Assembly: GCA_945981915.1 (NCBI GenBank)
Contig: CAMFRJ010000002.1
Location: 1 to 20,395 of the forward strand
Origin: an uncultured Erysipelotrichaceae bacterium
Lineage (GTDB): Bacteria; Bacillota_I; Bacilli_A; Erysipelotrichales; Coprobacillaceae
Length of the DNA: 20,395 nt
Reading direction: 5' to 3'
This document shows, one piece after another, positions 6,459-13,250 of this stretch. The notes under the pieces were generated by a model. It had not been told where the DNA came from. It worked only from the letters and a program-made list of their open reading frames with translations, and ran no database searches. Made by a program: the position numbers and the translations under genes. Within the stretch, counting starts at the first letter, position 1; the number at the start of each line of letters is the position of its first letter.

Positions 6459-7555
6459 TGGAGTTATACGAAATAAAAAATGGGCTTGATCAAGCCCATT
6501 TCTTAATGAAAGAATATAAAGCTTCAGCAAGTATAGATGAGAAAAAAAGAGAAATTGAAGGTTTGACTTTTCAAACCTTACAAGAAAATTTTTGGGATGA
6601 TGCTAATCATGCCAAAAAAATATATGATGAGCTTAATGACATGAAAAAAATCACTGATGAATATGATGCGCTCAATGAAATGCTGGCATCATTAGATGAG
6701 ACATTGACTTTGGTAAAAGAAACAGAAGATGAAGAATTTTTTATGATTTTAGACAGTGATTATCAGGAGTTTGAAACAAGATTAAGTGAGTTTGAAAAAG
6801 TCTTATTATTATCAAAAAAACATGATGCTTTGAATGCAATTGTTGAAATTCATCCTGGAGCTGGAGGAACAGAAAGTCAAGATTGGGCAGAGATGCTGTT
6901 TCGTATGTACCAGCGATATTGTGATAAAAAGGGATTTAAAATAGAAGTTCTAGATTACTTAGATGGTGAAGTTGCAGGAGTCAAATCAGTGACTTTTCTC
7001 GTCAAAGGGAAATATGCTTATGGACATTTAAAATCAGAAAAAGGAGTCCATCGTTTAGTGAGAATATCACCTTTTGATTCTTCTAAAAGAAGGCATACGT
7101 CATTTGCATCTGTTGATGTCGTTCCTGAATTAGATGATACGATTGAAGTTGATATCAAAAATGAAGATTTGAAAATTGATACTTATCGTGCTAGTGGTGC
7201 AGGGGGACAACATATCAATAAGACAGATTCGGCAGTAAGGATCACCCATATTCCTACGGGGATTATTGTCACTTGTCAAAGCCAACGCTCACAAATTCAA
7301 AATAGAGAACAGGCTATGATCATGTTAAAAAGTAAATTATATGCTTTAATGGAAGAAAAACAAGCCAAAGAATTAAAAGAAATTCAAGGGGAATTAAAAG
7401 ATATTGCCTGGGGTTCACAAATCAGATCATATGTTTTACATCCCTATTCTTTAGTAAAGGATAATCGTTCATTATATGAAAGTAATAATCCTAAAGATAT
7501 TTTAGATGGTGATTTAGATGATTTTATCTATGCCTATTTAAAAACGCAGGTTTAA
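6458..7555 (+). CDS. prfB: Peptide chain release factor 2 (RF2), without programmed frameshift
   Basis: RF2 reads UAA and UGA stop codons and triggers peptide release. The 365-residue product has the codon-recognition motif SPF (204-206), the catalytic GGQ (249-251) in ASGAGGQHINKTDSAV, and the usual length. Most bacterial prfB genes need a +1 shift at a CTTTGA site near codon 25. Here the corresponding region reads through in a single frame (EYKASASIDEKK at 19-30), with no UGA and no internal Shine-Dalgarno, so UGA-dependent autoregulation is absent. The start overlaps the secA stop and has no good Shine-Dalgarno of its own, so it is probably translated by coupling. A perfect palindrome covers codons 7-15 and is listed separately. 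yitT follows after 19 bases. Confidence 0.96.
   Translation: MELYEIKNGLDQAHFLMKEYKASASIDEKKREIEGLTFQTLQENFWDDANHAKKIYDELNDMKKITDEYDALNEMLASLDETLTLVKETEDEEFFMILDSDYQEFETRLSEFEKVLLLSKKHDALNAIVEIHPGAGGTESQDWAEMLFRMYQRYCDKKGFKIEVLDYLDGEVAGVKSVTFLVKGKYAYGHLKSEKGVHRLVRISPFDSSKRRHTSFASVDVVPELDDTIEVDIKNEDLKIDTYRASGAGGQHINKTDSAVRITHIPTGIIVTCQSQRSQIQNREQAMIMLKSKLYALMEEKQAKELKEIQGELKDIAWGSQIRSYVLHPYSLVKDNRSLYESNNPKDILDGDLDDFIYAYLKTQV
6478..6501 (+). repeat. Perfect 24-bp palindrome in the first codons of prfB
   Basis: The whole segment equals its own reverse complement, with arms AAATGGGCTT and AAGCCCATTT around GATC. In RNA it would fold into a 10-bp stem with a 4-base loop, followed by TTTCTT-like sequence, much like an intrinsic terminator. 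It starts 20 bases after the prfB start codon. It could terminate part of the secA transcript, block translation initiation, or act as an operator. The structure is seen directly; any role is inference. Confidence 0.75.
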
Positions 7556-7574
7556 TGATTTTTTGGAGGACATC

Positions 7575-8438
7575 ATGGAACATTCAATATTAAAGAAAAT
7601 AATTCATATCATTATTATTGTATTAGGAAATTTGCTTATTGCTTTTGGAATCTGTGCCTTTATCTCACCTTCGGGAATTATCATGGGTGGAGCTTCTGGG
7701 ATTGCCTTGTTTATTAAAAAGCTCACTGCTATTCCTATGTCTTATAGTGTTTATGCTATCAATATTGTGATGTTTATTTTAGGTTATAAAATTTTAGGAA
7801 AAACTTTTGCTTTAGGAACGGCCTTGAGTACAGTGATCTTTCCTATGTTTTTAACCGTTTTTGAAAATATTCCAGCTTTATCTCATATGACAGGAGATAT
7901 GCTTCTTTCTACAATTTATGCTGGTATCTTTATTGGAGCAGGACTAGGTCTTGTTATTCGTGTAGGAGCAAGCACTGGAGGAATGGATATTCCACCATTG
8001 ATCGTCAATAAATATACGGGGATATCTACAACTATTTTAATCAATGTATTGGATTGTTTTATTCTTGCTATCCAAATACCTTTTTCAAATATTGAACAGA
8101 TTTTATACGGTATATTGGTAGTCATCTTAACAGCTATTGTGATGGATAAGATCCTTATGTTAGGTGAGGTGAAAGCACAAGTGATTGTCATTTCACCAAA
8201 ATGGGAAGAAATTAGAACGATGCTGTTCAATAAAATTGATAGAGGGTGTACATTGTTAAATATTAAAACAGGGTATAAGCAACAAAAGATGTATGCAATC
8301 ATGGCAGTTGTTAGTATGAGGGAATTGCATAAATTTACCAATGCTATTTTAGATATTGATGAATCAGCATTTATTGTTTCTAATCAGACACACAACGTCA
8401 AAGGTAGAGGTTTTACACTTCCTAATATTGATTTGTGA
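7575..8438 (+). CDS. YitT-family membrane protein
   Basis: The 287-residue product has a hydrophobic N-terminal two-thirds with about five membrane segments (around residues 7-30, 47-65, 70-90, 100-125 and 150-180). A soluble C-terminal domain of the DUF2179 type follows (VKAQVIVISPKWEEIRTML through FIVSNQTHNVKGRGF). Glycine-rich loops such as GIIMGGASGIALF and GASTGGMDIPPLIVNK are signatures of the YitT family. The molecular function of the family is not settled. ATG 7575 is supported by GGAGG at 7565-7569. It lies 19 bases after prfB and is probably the last gene of the secA transcript, ending at the terminator at 8492-8528. In Bacillus ftsE follows prfB more directly; here yitT and a minus-strand gene intervene. 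Confidence 0.88.
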   Translation: MEHSILKKIIHIIIIVLGNLLIAFGICAFISPSGIIMGGASGIALFIKKLTAIPMSYSVYAINIVMFILGYKILGKTFALGTALSTVIFPMFLTVFENIPALSHMTGDMLLSTIYAGIFIGAGLGLVIRVGASTGGMDIPPLIVNKYTGISTTILINVLDCFILAIQIPFSNIEQILYGILVVILTAIVMDKILMLGEVKAQVIVISPKWEEIRTMLFNKIDRGCTLLNIKTGYKQQKMYAIMAVVSMRELHKFTNAILDIDESAFIVSNQTHNVKGRGFTLPNIDL

Positions 8439-8443
8439 CATGC

Positions 8444-8467
8444 TCCCACCACCTATGGAGGATGGGG
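8444..8467. repeat. G+C-rich hairpin of unknown origin downstream of yitT
   Basis: TCCCACCACC (8444-8453) can pair with GGAGGATGGGG (8457-8467) around a 3-base loop, with one A-A mismatch and one bulged A. It is much richer in G+C than anything around it and is not followed by a T tract. It may be a small structured repeat or the end of a lost insertion element; nothing in the window decides this. Confidence 0.4.
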
Positions 8468-8491
8468 TATTCTTAGTTCTATCATAGGATA

Positions 8492-8528
8492 AAAGACATT
8501 CAGATATTAGTATCTGAATGTCTTTTTT
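8492..8528. terminator. Strong bidirectional terminator between yitT and the zinc-ribbon gene
   Basis: Perfect 15-bp arms (8492-8506 and 8511-8525) surround the loop TTAG, with T residues on the right and A residues on the left. It serves the plus-strand secA-prfB-yitT transcript and the converging minus-strand gene, whose stop codon lies in the loop. Confidence 0.92.
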
Positions 8529-8863
8529 GTTTCACGTATTCTTTTTTCAATATGCCTTTTTCTTGTTGGCTGTTCTTGCACAGGTGCTGTTCTTTGACGG
8601 TATTCATTGGCATATTTTTCTACAGTTTTTAATAATTCCTGATGATCAACAACTGTATGATCTTGTGGTGAAGGTGTCATGTCAACATAGAGTTCTACAT
8701 AACCACATTGCTGACAGTAGCATGATTTTATTTCTTTGCTTTCTTTTGAAAATTCATCATTTTGGATGATGAGCTGTAAATAGCTTAATGAAGATTTACC
8801 AATATCTTTGACATAGCAATTATCTTTTAATTCATTTTGACATCTTGGACAAATTCTTTTCAT
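8507..8863 (-). CDS. Hypothetical zinc-ribbon protein
   Basis: The product has 118 residues. It opens MKRICPRCQNELKDN with a first CxxC pair (C5/C8) and has a second pair in CYCQQCGYVELYVD near residues 48-53, together a likely four-cysteine zinc ribbon. The C-terminal third is basic and probably disordered (RKRHIEKRIRETKKTFRY). The N-terminal part resembles the short nucleic-acid-binding zinc-ribbon proteins annotated only as hypothetical in Firmicutes; I do not recognise a function. The start is supported by AAGGAAGG (8871-8878 on the plus strand, read in reverse) at 7-base spacing and by an upstream extended -10 promoter. It is divergent from ftsE and convergent with yitT. An 83-residue plus-strand reading frame over the same bases is its shadow. 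Confidence 0.78.
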   Translation of the reverse strand: MKRICPRCQNELKDNCYVKDIGKSSLSYLQLIIQNDEFSKESKEIKSCYCQQCGYVELYVDMTPSPQDHTVVDHQELLKTVEKYANEYRQRTAPVQEQPTRKRHIEKRIRETKKTFRY

Positions 8864-8884
8864 GATGATTCCTTCCTTTTTTAC

Positions 8885-8893
8885 ATTATACCA
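8885..8893 (-). promoter_or_regulatory. Extended -10 promoter of the zinc-ribbon gene
   Basis: Read on the minus strand the bases are TGGTATAAT, an extended -10 box, 22 bases before the start codon. No clear -35 is seen at 17-base spacing. Confidence 0.6.
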
Positions 8894-8944
8894 TGAAAAA
8901 ACAAAATTAATAGAGTGAAATATACAAACAAAATAGACAATTTG

Positions 8945-8953
8945 TGATATAAT
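8945..8953 (+). promoter_or_regulatory. Extended -10 promoter of ftsE
   Basis: TGATATAAT is an extended -10 box with no good -35. The start site would fall near 8960, leaving a leader of roughly a dozen bases with the GGGAG site (8960-8964) close to the mRNA 5' end. Confidence 0.6.
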
Positions 8954-8972
8954 ACCCCTGGGAGTGAATGAA

Positions 8973-9656
8973 ATGATAAAACTTACAAATGTAACAAAAA
9001 TATATAAAACTGGTGTAAGAGCTTTAAATGATCTCAGTTTGGAAATAGAACAAGGCGAATTTGTTTATGTGATTGGTACAACGGGTGCAGGTAAATCAAC
9101 ATTTATCAAGCTTTTATACCGTGAAGAGAAAGCAACTTCTGGTAAAGTTGAAGTTGTTGGACGTGATGTTTCTAAGATTAGAAATAGTAAGGTCCCTTAT
9201 TTTAGAAGAAATATTGGTGTTGTGTTTCAAAATTTCAGATTATTGCCTAAAAAAACAGTTTTTGAAAATGTTGCTTATGCTTTAGAAGTTATTGATACAC
9301 CTAGAAATGAAATTAGAAGACGTGTTCGTGCAACATTAGAATTGGTAGGTTTGGAAGATAAAGTGAATGCGTTCCCTCATGAATTATCAGGTGGACAACA
9401 ACAAAGAGTGGCCATTGCCAGAGCAATTGTTAATCGTCCTAAGGTGTTAATTGCAGACGAACCTACAGGAAATCTAGATCCTGAAACGTCTAAAGAAATT
9501 ATTAATGTTCTTTTACGTATCAATGAAGAACAGGGAACAACAGTTTTGGTTGTGACTCATGATCAAAAAATAGTACAAGAACATAAAAAGAGAACAATTA
9601 TGTTAGAAAATGGATGTATCAAAGCTGATACAACTTTAGGAGGTTATCAATTATAA
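8973..9656 (+). CDS. ftsE: Cell-division ABC ATPase FtsE
   Basis: FtsE is the cytoplasmic ATPase of the FtsEX complex, which controls peptidoglycan hydrolases at the division site or along the cell wall. The 227-residue product has Walker A GTTGAGKS (35-42), Q-loop Q86, signature LSGGQ (138-142), Walker B KVLIADE (157-163) and the switch histidine in VTHD. MIKLTNVTKIYKTG with a GVRALNDLSL segment is the typical FtsE opening. ATG 8973 is chosen because GGGAG at 8960-8964 lies 8 bases before it; GTG 8964 would overlap that site. The stop overlaps the ftsX start as TAATG, so the pair is coupled. Confidence 0.96.
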   Translation: MIKLTNVTKIYKTGVRALNDLSLEIEQGEFVYVIGTTGAGKSTFIKLLYREEKATSGKVEVVGRDVSKIRNSKVPYFRRNIGVVFQNFRLLPKKTVFENVAYALEVIDTPRNEIRRRVRATLELVGLEDKVNAFPHELSGGQQQRVAIARAIVNRPKVLIADEPTGNLDPETSKEIINVLLRINEEQGTTVLVVTHDQKIVQEHKKRTIMLENGCIKADTTLGGYQL

Positions 9657-10567
9657 TGAAAGAATTGTTAATGAATATGAAAAATCTTCCTAAGCACTTT
9701 AAAACAGCATTGATCAATATTTGGCGTAATGGAGCAATGACTTTTTCATCTATTTTTGCTGTGACAATTACTTTATTATTGATTGGAGTTATTGGAGTTC
9801 TTGCTTTAAATGTGCAAGATATTTCATCAAATATTGAAAGTGGTGTTCGAATTTATGTCAAATTGGATAGAAATATTGATGAAAATAGTGAAAAGGCTAT
9901 TGGTGATCAAATCTTAGCTATTCAAGGAGTCAAGAGTGCAGTTTATTCATCAAAAGATCAAGAATTAACCAAATTGATTGAAAAACAGGGAGATGACGGA
10001 AAAGAATTATTTGAGTCATATAGAGATGATAATCCTTTAGGAGCAGCTTATGAAGTTGAAGTGAAAGACTCAAAACAGATTGCTTCAATTGCTAAAGAGA
10101 TTGAAGGAATTGTTCATGTCAATACTGTCAACTATGGTGGAGAATCAACACAAAGTATGGTCAAAACATTGGATACAATACAAAAAGGTGGTTCAATCTT
10201 TATTGCTGGGTTAGTGATTGTCGCATTATTCATGATTTCAAATACTATTAAAATTACGATTACAGCGCGTTCAACAGAAATATCTATTATGAGAATGGTT
10301 GGTGCGAGCAACTGGTATATTCGTATCCCTTTCATGTTAGAAGGTATGTTGATTGGTTTATTTGGTGCTATTATTCCTGTTATCGTGTTAATTTATGGAT
10401 ATAATGCCATCTATACATATACAGGGGGGGCTTTAGTATCAACAATGCTGATGTTAAAAGAACCAATGCCATTTATTAGAGATTTTTCACTAATTCTTGC
10501 AGGTCTTGGAGCAGGTGTTGGATTAATCGGAAGTTTTGTTTCAATTAGAAGATTTTTAAAATTCTAG
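9656..10567 (+). CDS. ftsX: Cell-division ABC permease FtsX
   Basis: FtsX is the membrane half of FtsEX. The 303-residue product has the family layout: a short cytoplasmic N-terminus (LPKHFKTALINIWRNGAMTF), membrane segment 1 (about residues 29-50), an extracellular domain (about 55-170) that in other species contacts a hydrolase or its regulator, and then three membrane segments from about residue 178. The TARSTEISIMRMVGAS loop between segments 2 and 3 is diagnostic of FtsX permeases. No hydrolase such as pcsB lies beside it. It ends in a strong terminator overlapping the stop codon. Confidence 0.95.
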   Translation: MKELLMNMKNLPKHFKTALINIWRNGAMTFSSIFAVTITLLLIGVIGVLALNVQDISSNIESGVRIYVKLDRNIDENSEKAIGDQILAIQGVKSAVYSSKDQELTKLIEKQGDDGKELFESYRDDNPLGAAYEVEVKDSKQIASIAKEIEGIVHVNTVNYGGESTQSMVKTLDTIQKGGSIFIAGLVIVALFMISNTIKITITARSTEISIMRMVGASNWYIRIPFMLEGMLIGLFGAIIPVIVLIYGYNAIYTYTGGALVSTMLMLKEPMPFIRDFSLILAGLGAGVGLIGSFVSIRRFLKF

Positions 10568-10598
10568 AAGGATCTGCAATCGCAGATTCTTCTTTTTT
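10566..10598 (+). terminator. Intrinsic terminator after ftsX
   Basis: A 12-bp stem with one G-U pair (10566-10577 against 10582-10593), loop AATC and a T run to 10598. Only 14 bases separate it from the kinase start codon, which leaves no room for a promoter in between. Confidence 0.85.
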
Positions 10599-10612
10599 AA
10601 AGAAGGGATATT

Positions 10613-12082
10613 ATGAAAAATAGAGGAAAATGTCTTTTATTGATGAGTGTATTATTATTTTTAGCTTCATTGATTGGTATCTTTTTTGATCGTTTAAATT
10701 GGTCTGATACAAATATGGTCCTTGTTTATTTATTAGCTGTTTTATTAACATCAACTTGGAGTAAAGGATATATCTATGGAATTTTAGCGTCTGTTGTTGC
10801 AACATTTTTATTCAATTATTTATTTACAGCACCCTATTATACACTTTCAGTTTATGATTCACGCTATTTTGTGACCTTTGTGGTGATGTTATTAACAGCT
10901 ATCATTACCAGTACACTGACAAGTAAGATACAGATTTCAACAGCACAAGCCAAAAACAATGAGGAACATATGAAGACGTTATATACTCTCACTAATCATC
11001 TTTCTGATGTTTTAGATGATCAGACATTAGGAAAAGAGGTCATTCGTATTCTTTCACAGTTTTTTCATTGTCAAATTGAACTTATTTTCTTTGGAAATAA
11101 AGATAATGTGAAAATGTCTGGAGATATTAACAATATTGAGGTAGACAATTTTGATAATAAGGAATATATGTTGAAATTTAAAAATATTCAATCATCTTAT
11201 CTGTGTATTGAAAGCCAATGTCATTATCCTTTATATGGAATCAAAAAGATGCTAGGTGTATTGATCTTACCTGAAGAAGTCATCAAAACGATGGGAGATC
11301 AAAAAAAAGAATTGCTTCTTTCCATGATTGAAAATATATCTTTGTCACTTGAACATATTAACGCTATTGAAGAACAATTAAGTTTAAAAGAAGAGACAGT
11401 GAAAGAAAGATATCGCAGTAATTTATTACGAGCTATTTCTCATGATTTAAGAACACCACTTACAGGTATCATGGGGACATCTGAAATGATTATGAGTATT
11501 CATGAAGATAATGAGTCATATCAACTGGCCAGTGAAATATATGATGATGCGAAATGGTTGTATTTGATGGTAGAAAATATTTTATCATTGACTAAGGTTC
11601 AAGAAGGAAAGCTTTATATTCATAAAGAATTTGAACCGATTGAAGAGATTATTGGGAGTGCTATCTATCGAATGACAAAGAATAAAGAAGATATCGATAT
11701 TGAAGTTAAGGTTCCTGATCGTGTCTTGATGGTCCCTGTTGATGCACGATTGATTGAACAGGTTATCATCAATTTACTAGATAATGCGATCAAACATGAA
11801 GCACATAAGATTGATATCGAAGCTTATGAAAATGATCATAAGGCTTATATTGTTGTTAAGGATTATGGACAAGGATTTAAAGAGAGCGATCTTAAGAAAA
11901 TGTTTGAAATGTTTTACGTAGGTGATCGAGAAGTCAATATTGATTCAAAAAAGGGTGTTGGTTTAGGATTAACAATTTGTAAGGCAATCGTGGAAGCTCA
12001 TGGAGGATATATCAAGGCGAAAAATTGCCAAGAGCATCAAGGAGCAGAATTTTGTATTGAATTACCAATGGAGGAATCATAA
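10613..12082 (+). CDS. KdpD-like sensor histidine kinase (short form)
   Basis: The product has 489 residues. Four membrane segments (about 7-25, 33-49, 53-71, 86-104) form a DUF4118-type module. A GAF-like region (about 120-250) follows, then HisKA with H277 in RAISHDLRTPLTG, and a HATPase with N-box NLLDNAIKH (387-395), G1 DYGQGF (417-422) and G2 GVGLGLTI (448-455). The core matches the C-terminal half of KdpD, but the N-terminal KdpD and universal-stress domains are missing and no kdpFABC pump is present. It is coupled to its response regulator by a TAATG overlap. Given the trk genes downstream, sensing of potassium or osmotic state is likely but inferred. AAAGAAGGGA before the ATG supports the start. 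Confidence 0.88.
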   Translation: MKNRGKCLLLMSVLLFLASLIGIFFDRLNWSDTNMVLVYLLAVLLTSTWSKGYIYGILASVVATFLFNYLFTAPYYTLSVYDSRYFVTFVVMLLTAIITSTLTSKIQISTAQAKNNEEHMKTLYTLTNHLSDVLDDQTLGKEVIRILSQFFHCQIELIFFGNKDNVKMSGDINNIEVDNFDNKEYMLKFKNIQSSYLCIESQCHYPLYGIKKMLGVLILPEEVIKTMGDQKKELLLSMIENISLSLEHINAIEEQLSLKEETVKERYRSNLLRAISHDLRTPLTGIMGTSEMIMSIHEDNESYQLASEIYDDAKWLYLMVENILSLTKVQEGKLYIHKEFEPIEEIIGSAIYRMTKNKEDIDIEVKVPDRVLMVPVDARLIEQVIINLLDNAIKHEAHKIDIEAYENDHKAYIVVKDYGQGFKESDLKKMFEMFYVGDREVNIDSKKGVGLGLTICKAIVEAHGGYIKAKNCQEHQGAEFCIELPMEES

Positions 12083-12777
12083 TGGCACAAAAAATATTAG
12101 TTGTTGAAGATGATGAACAAATTAGGAAATTTATTTGTTTTTGCTTACAAAATAATGATTATGATTATGTAACTGCAGCAAATGGAAAAGATGCATTAAG
12201 AAAGATTACATCAGATAATATTGATTTGGTTTTATTGGATTTAGGATTGCCAGATATTGATGGTGTGGATATTATCAATGATTTGAGAAAATTTTCAGAT
12301 ATTCCTATCTTAGTGGTTTCAGCTAGAGATAAAGATAAAGAAAAAGCTTATGTTTTAGAATTAGGAGCTGATGATTATATTACCAAACCTTTTTCAACAA
12401 CTGAATTAATTGCTAGAATCAAGGTAGCATTTCGTCATTTTTATAAATACAATCAAATACAGGTACAGACAACTTATCAAATCAAAGATCTTGTTTTGGA
12501 TATTGATAAACATCTTGTTTATTTAAAAGAAAAAGAATTACATGTGACACCTTTAGAATATCAATTGTTGTTGTTATTTATGAAAAATGCAGGGAAAGTA
12601 CTGACGACTTCGATGATCATTGAAAATATTTATGGGATTGGTTATGGAAAAGATACGCAAGCCTTACGTGCTTTAATGGCCGGATTGAGAAGGAAAATAG
12701 AAGCAAATCCAGGGAAACCAGAATACATTATTACGGAGATTGGTGTTGGCTATCGAATGATTGCCAATGATGAATAA
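12082..12777 (+). CDS. KdpE-like OmpR-family response regulator
   Basis: The product has 231 residues. The receiver domain has D10/D11, phosphoacceptor D53 (VLLDLGLPDIDG) and K102 (YITKPFS). A winged-helix OmpR/PhoB domain follows from about residue 130 (LHVTPLEYQLLLLFM, RALMAGLRRKIE, YIITEIGVGYRM). Partner is the kinase just upstream. OmpR-family dimers bind direct repeats spaced 10-11 bases, and two such pairs lie directly downstream before the trk operon, so this is the best candidate for their binding protein. A perfect terminator hairpin with a GAAA loop follows and overlaps the stop codon. Confidence 0.93.
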   Translation: MAQKILVVEDDEQIRKFICFCLQNNDYDYVTAANGKDALRKITSDNIDLVLLDLGLPDIDGVDIINDLRKFSDIPILVVSARDKDKEKAYVLELGADDYITKPFSTTELIARIKVAFRHFYKYNQIQVQTTYQIKDLVLDIDKHLVYLKEKELHVTPLEYQLLLLFMKNAGKVLTTSMIIENIYGIGYGKDTQALRALMAGLRRKIEANPGKPEYIITEIGVGYRMIANDE

Positions 12778-12803
12778 CTATGTGGAAACACATAGTTTTT
12801 TTT
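12776..12803 (+). terminator. Intrinsic terminator after the response regulator
   Basis: Perfect arms AACTATGTG (12776-12784) and CACATAGTT (12789-12797) around a stable GAAA tetraloop, then a T run to 12803. It separates the kinase-regulator operon from the trk operon. Confidence 0.93.
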
Positions 12804-12851
12804 CTCACAGAATTCTCACATGAATGCTGATTTTGTCACACTGTCCTCACA
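12802..12851 (+). promoter_or_regulatory. Two pairs of 11-bp-phased direct repeats, likely OmpR-type operator
   Basis: TTCTCACA lies at 12802-12809 and 12813-12820 (period 11). TTGTCACA (12833-12840) and TCCTCACA (12844-12851) form a second pair, also at period 11. The last repeat ends 10 bases before a perfect -10 box and overlaps the -35 place, the usual position for activation by an OmpR-family regulator. The protein bound is inferred to be the KdpE-like regulator next door. Confidence 0.65.
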
Positions 12852-12861
12852 ACAATGTTTC

Positions 12862-12867
12862 TATAAT
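12862..12867 (+). promoter_or_regulatory. -10 box of the TPR-trk operon promoter
   Basis: Perfect TATAAT. At 17-base spacing the -35 place (12839-12844) reads CACTGT, a poor match, which fits a promoter that needs the activator sites just upstream. Confidence 0.65.
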
Positions 12868-12894
12868 GGAAGTAAATAAAAGGAGAGAGTGATT

Positions 12895-13221
12895 ATGAAA
12901 CAGAATTTGGAAGAATATTTGATTCTTGAAAAATTGTGCAAAGAAGTTAAAGAAAATATTTCTTTACATGAAAATGAATGCAAAATAAAGATATTAGATG
13001 CTTTGAAAAAATATCCTGATGCTCCACAACCACAAAATTTATTAGGTATTTTAGCAGAAAGACATAATAATGGTATCCAAGCGATGGCTCATTATAGAGC
13101 TTCTTATGCGCTTTCACCATCTTATCGTCCATCAAGAAGAAATATGGATCGTTATGCTGATTTTAATAATAAGACAAAATGTTGTTATATGGATCAAGAT
13201 TGTGATGATAAAGAAAAATAA
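12895..13221 (+). CDS. Small TPR-like protein
   Basis: The product has 108 residues, cytoplasmic and helical. The middle part, CKIKILDALKKYPDAPQPQNLLGILAERHNN followed by AMAHYRASYALSPSYRPSRRNMDRY, reads as one to two tetratricopeptide-like helix pairs, with the spacing of an A-x-x-H-Y-R...A-L-x-P repeat. It ends in a short cysteine- and aspartate-rich tail (CCYMDQDCDDKEK). ATG 12895 is chosen for AGGAG at 12881-12885. It is the first gene of the trk operon, directly after the repeat-controlled promoter, 29 bases before the first trkA gene. TPR units bind proteins, so an adaptor role with the kinase or transporter is possible, but nothing in the sequence proves it. Confidence 0.72.
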   Translation: MKQNLEEYLILEKLCKEVKENISLHENECKIKILDALKKYPDAPQPQNLLGILAERHNNGIQAMAHYRASYALSPSYRPSRRNMDRYADFNNKTKCCYMDQDCDDKEK

Positions 13222-13250
13222 TATTGAGAAGTTTATGAGGAGGATTTGTA

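Noticed and set aside
7916..8341. A 141-residue open frame on the minus strand inside yitT
   Set aside because: It lies wholly opposite a well-supported membrane-protein gene, has no ribosome site, and reads as the hydrophobic antisense of that gene.
8518..8769. An 83-residue plus-strand frame opposite the zinc-ribbon gene
   Set aside because: The minus-strand gene has promoter, ribosome site, CxxC pairs and a terminator; the plus frame has none and starts inside a terminator.
8941..8956. Rex-type redox operator at the ftsE promoter
   Set aside because: Only one half (TTGTGA) is present; the second half TCACAA is missing, and the bases are explained by an extended -10 promoter.
10613..12777. 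A complete Kdp system
   Set aside because: The kinase lacks the KdpD N-terminal domains and no kdpFABC genes are present, so the names kdpD and kdpE are used only as likeness.
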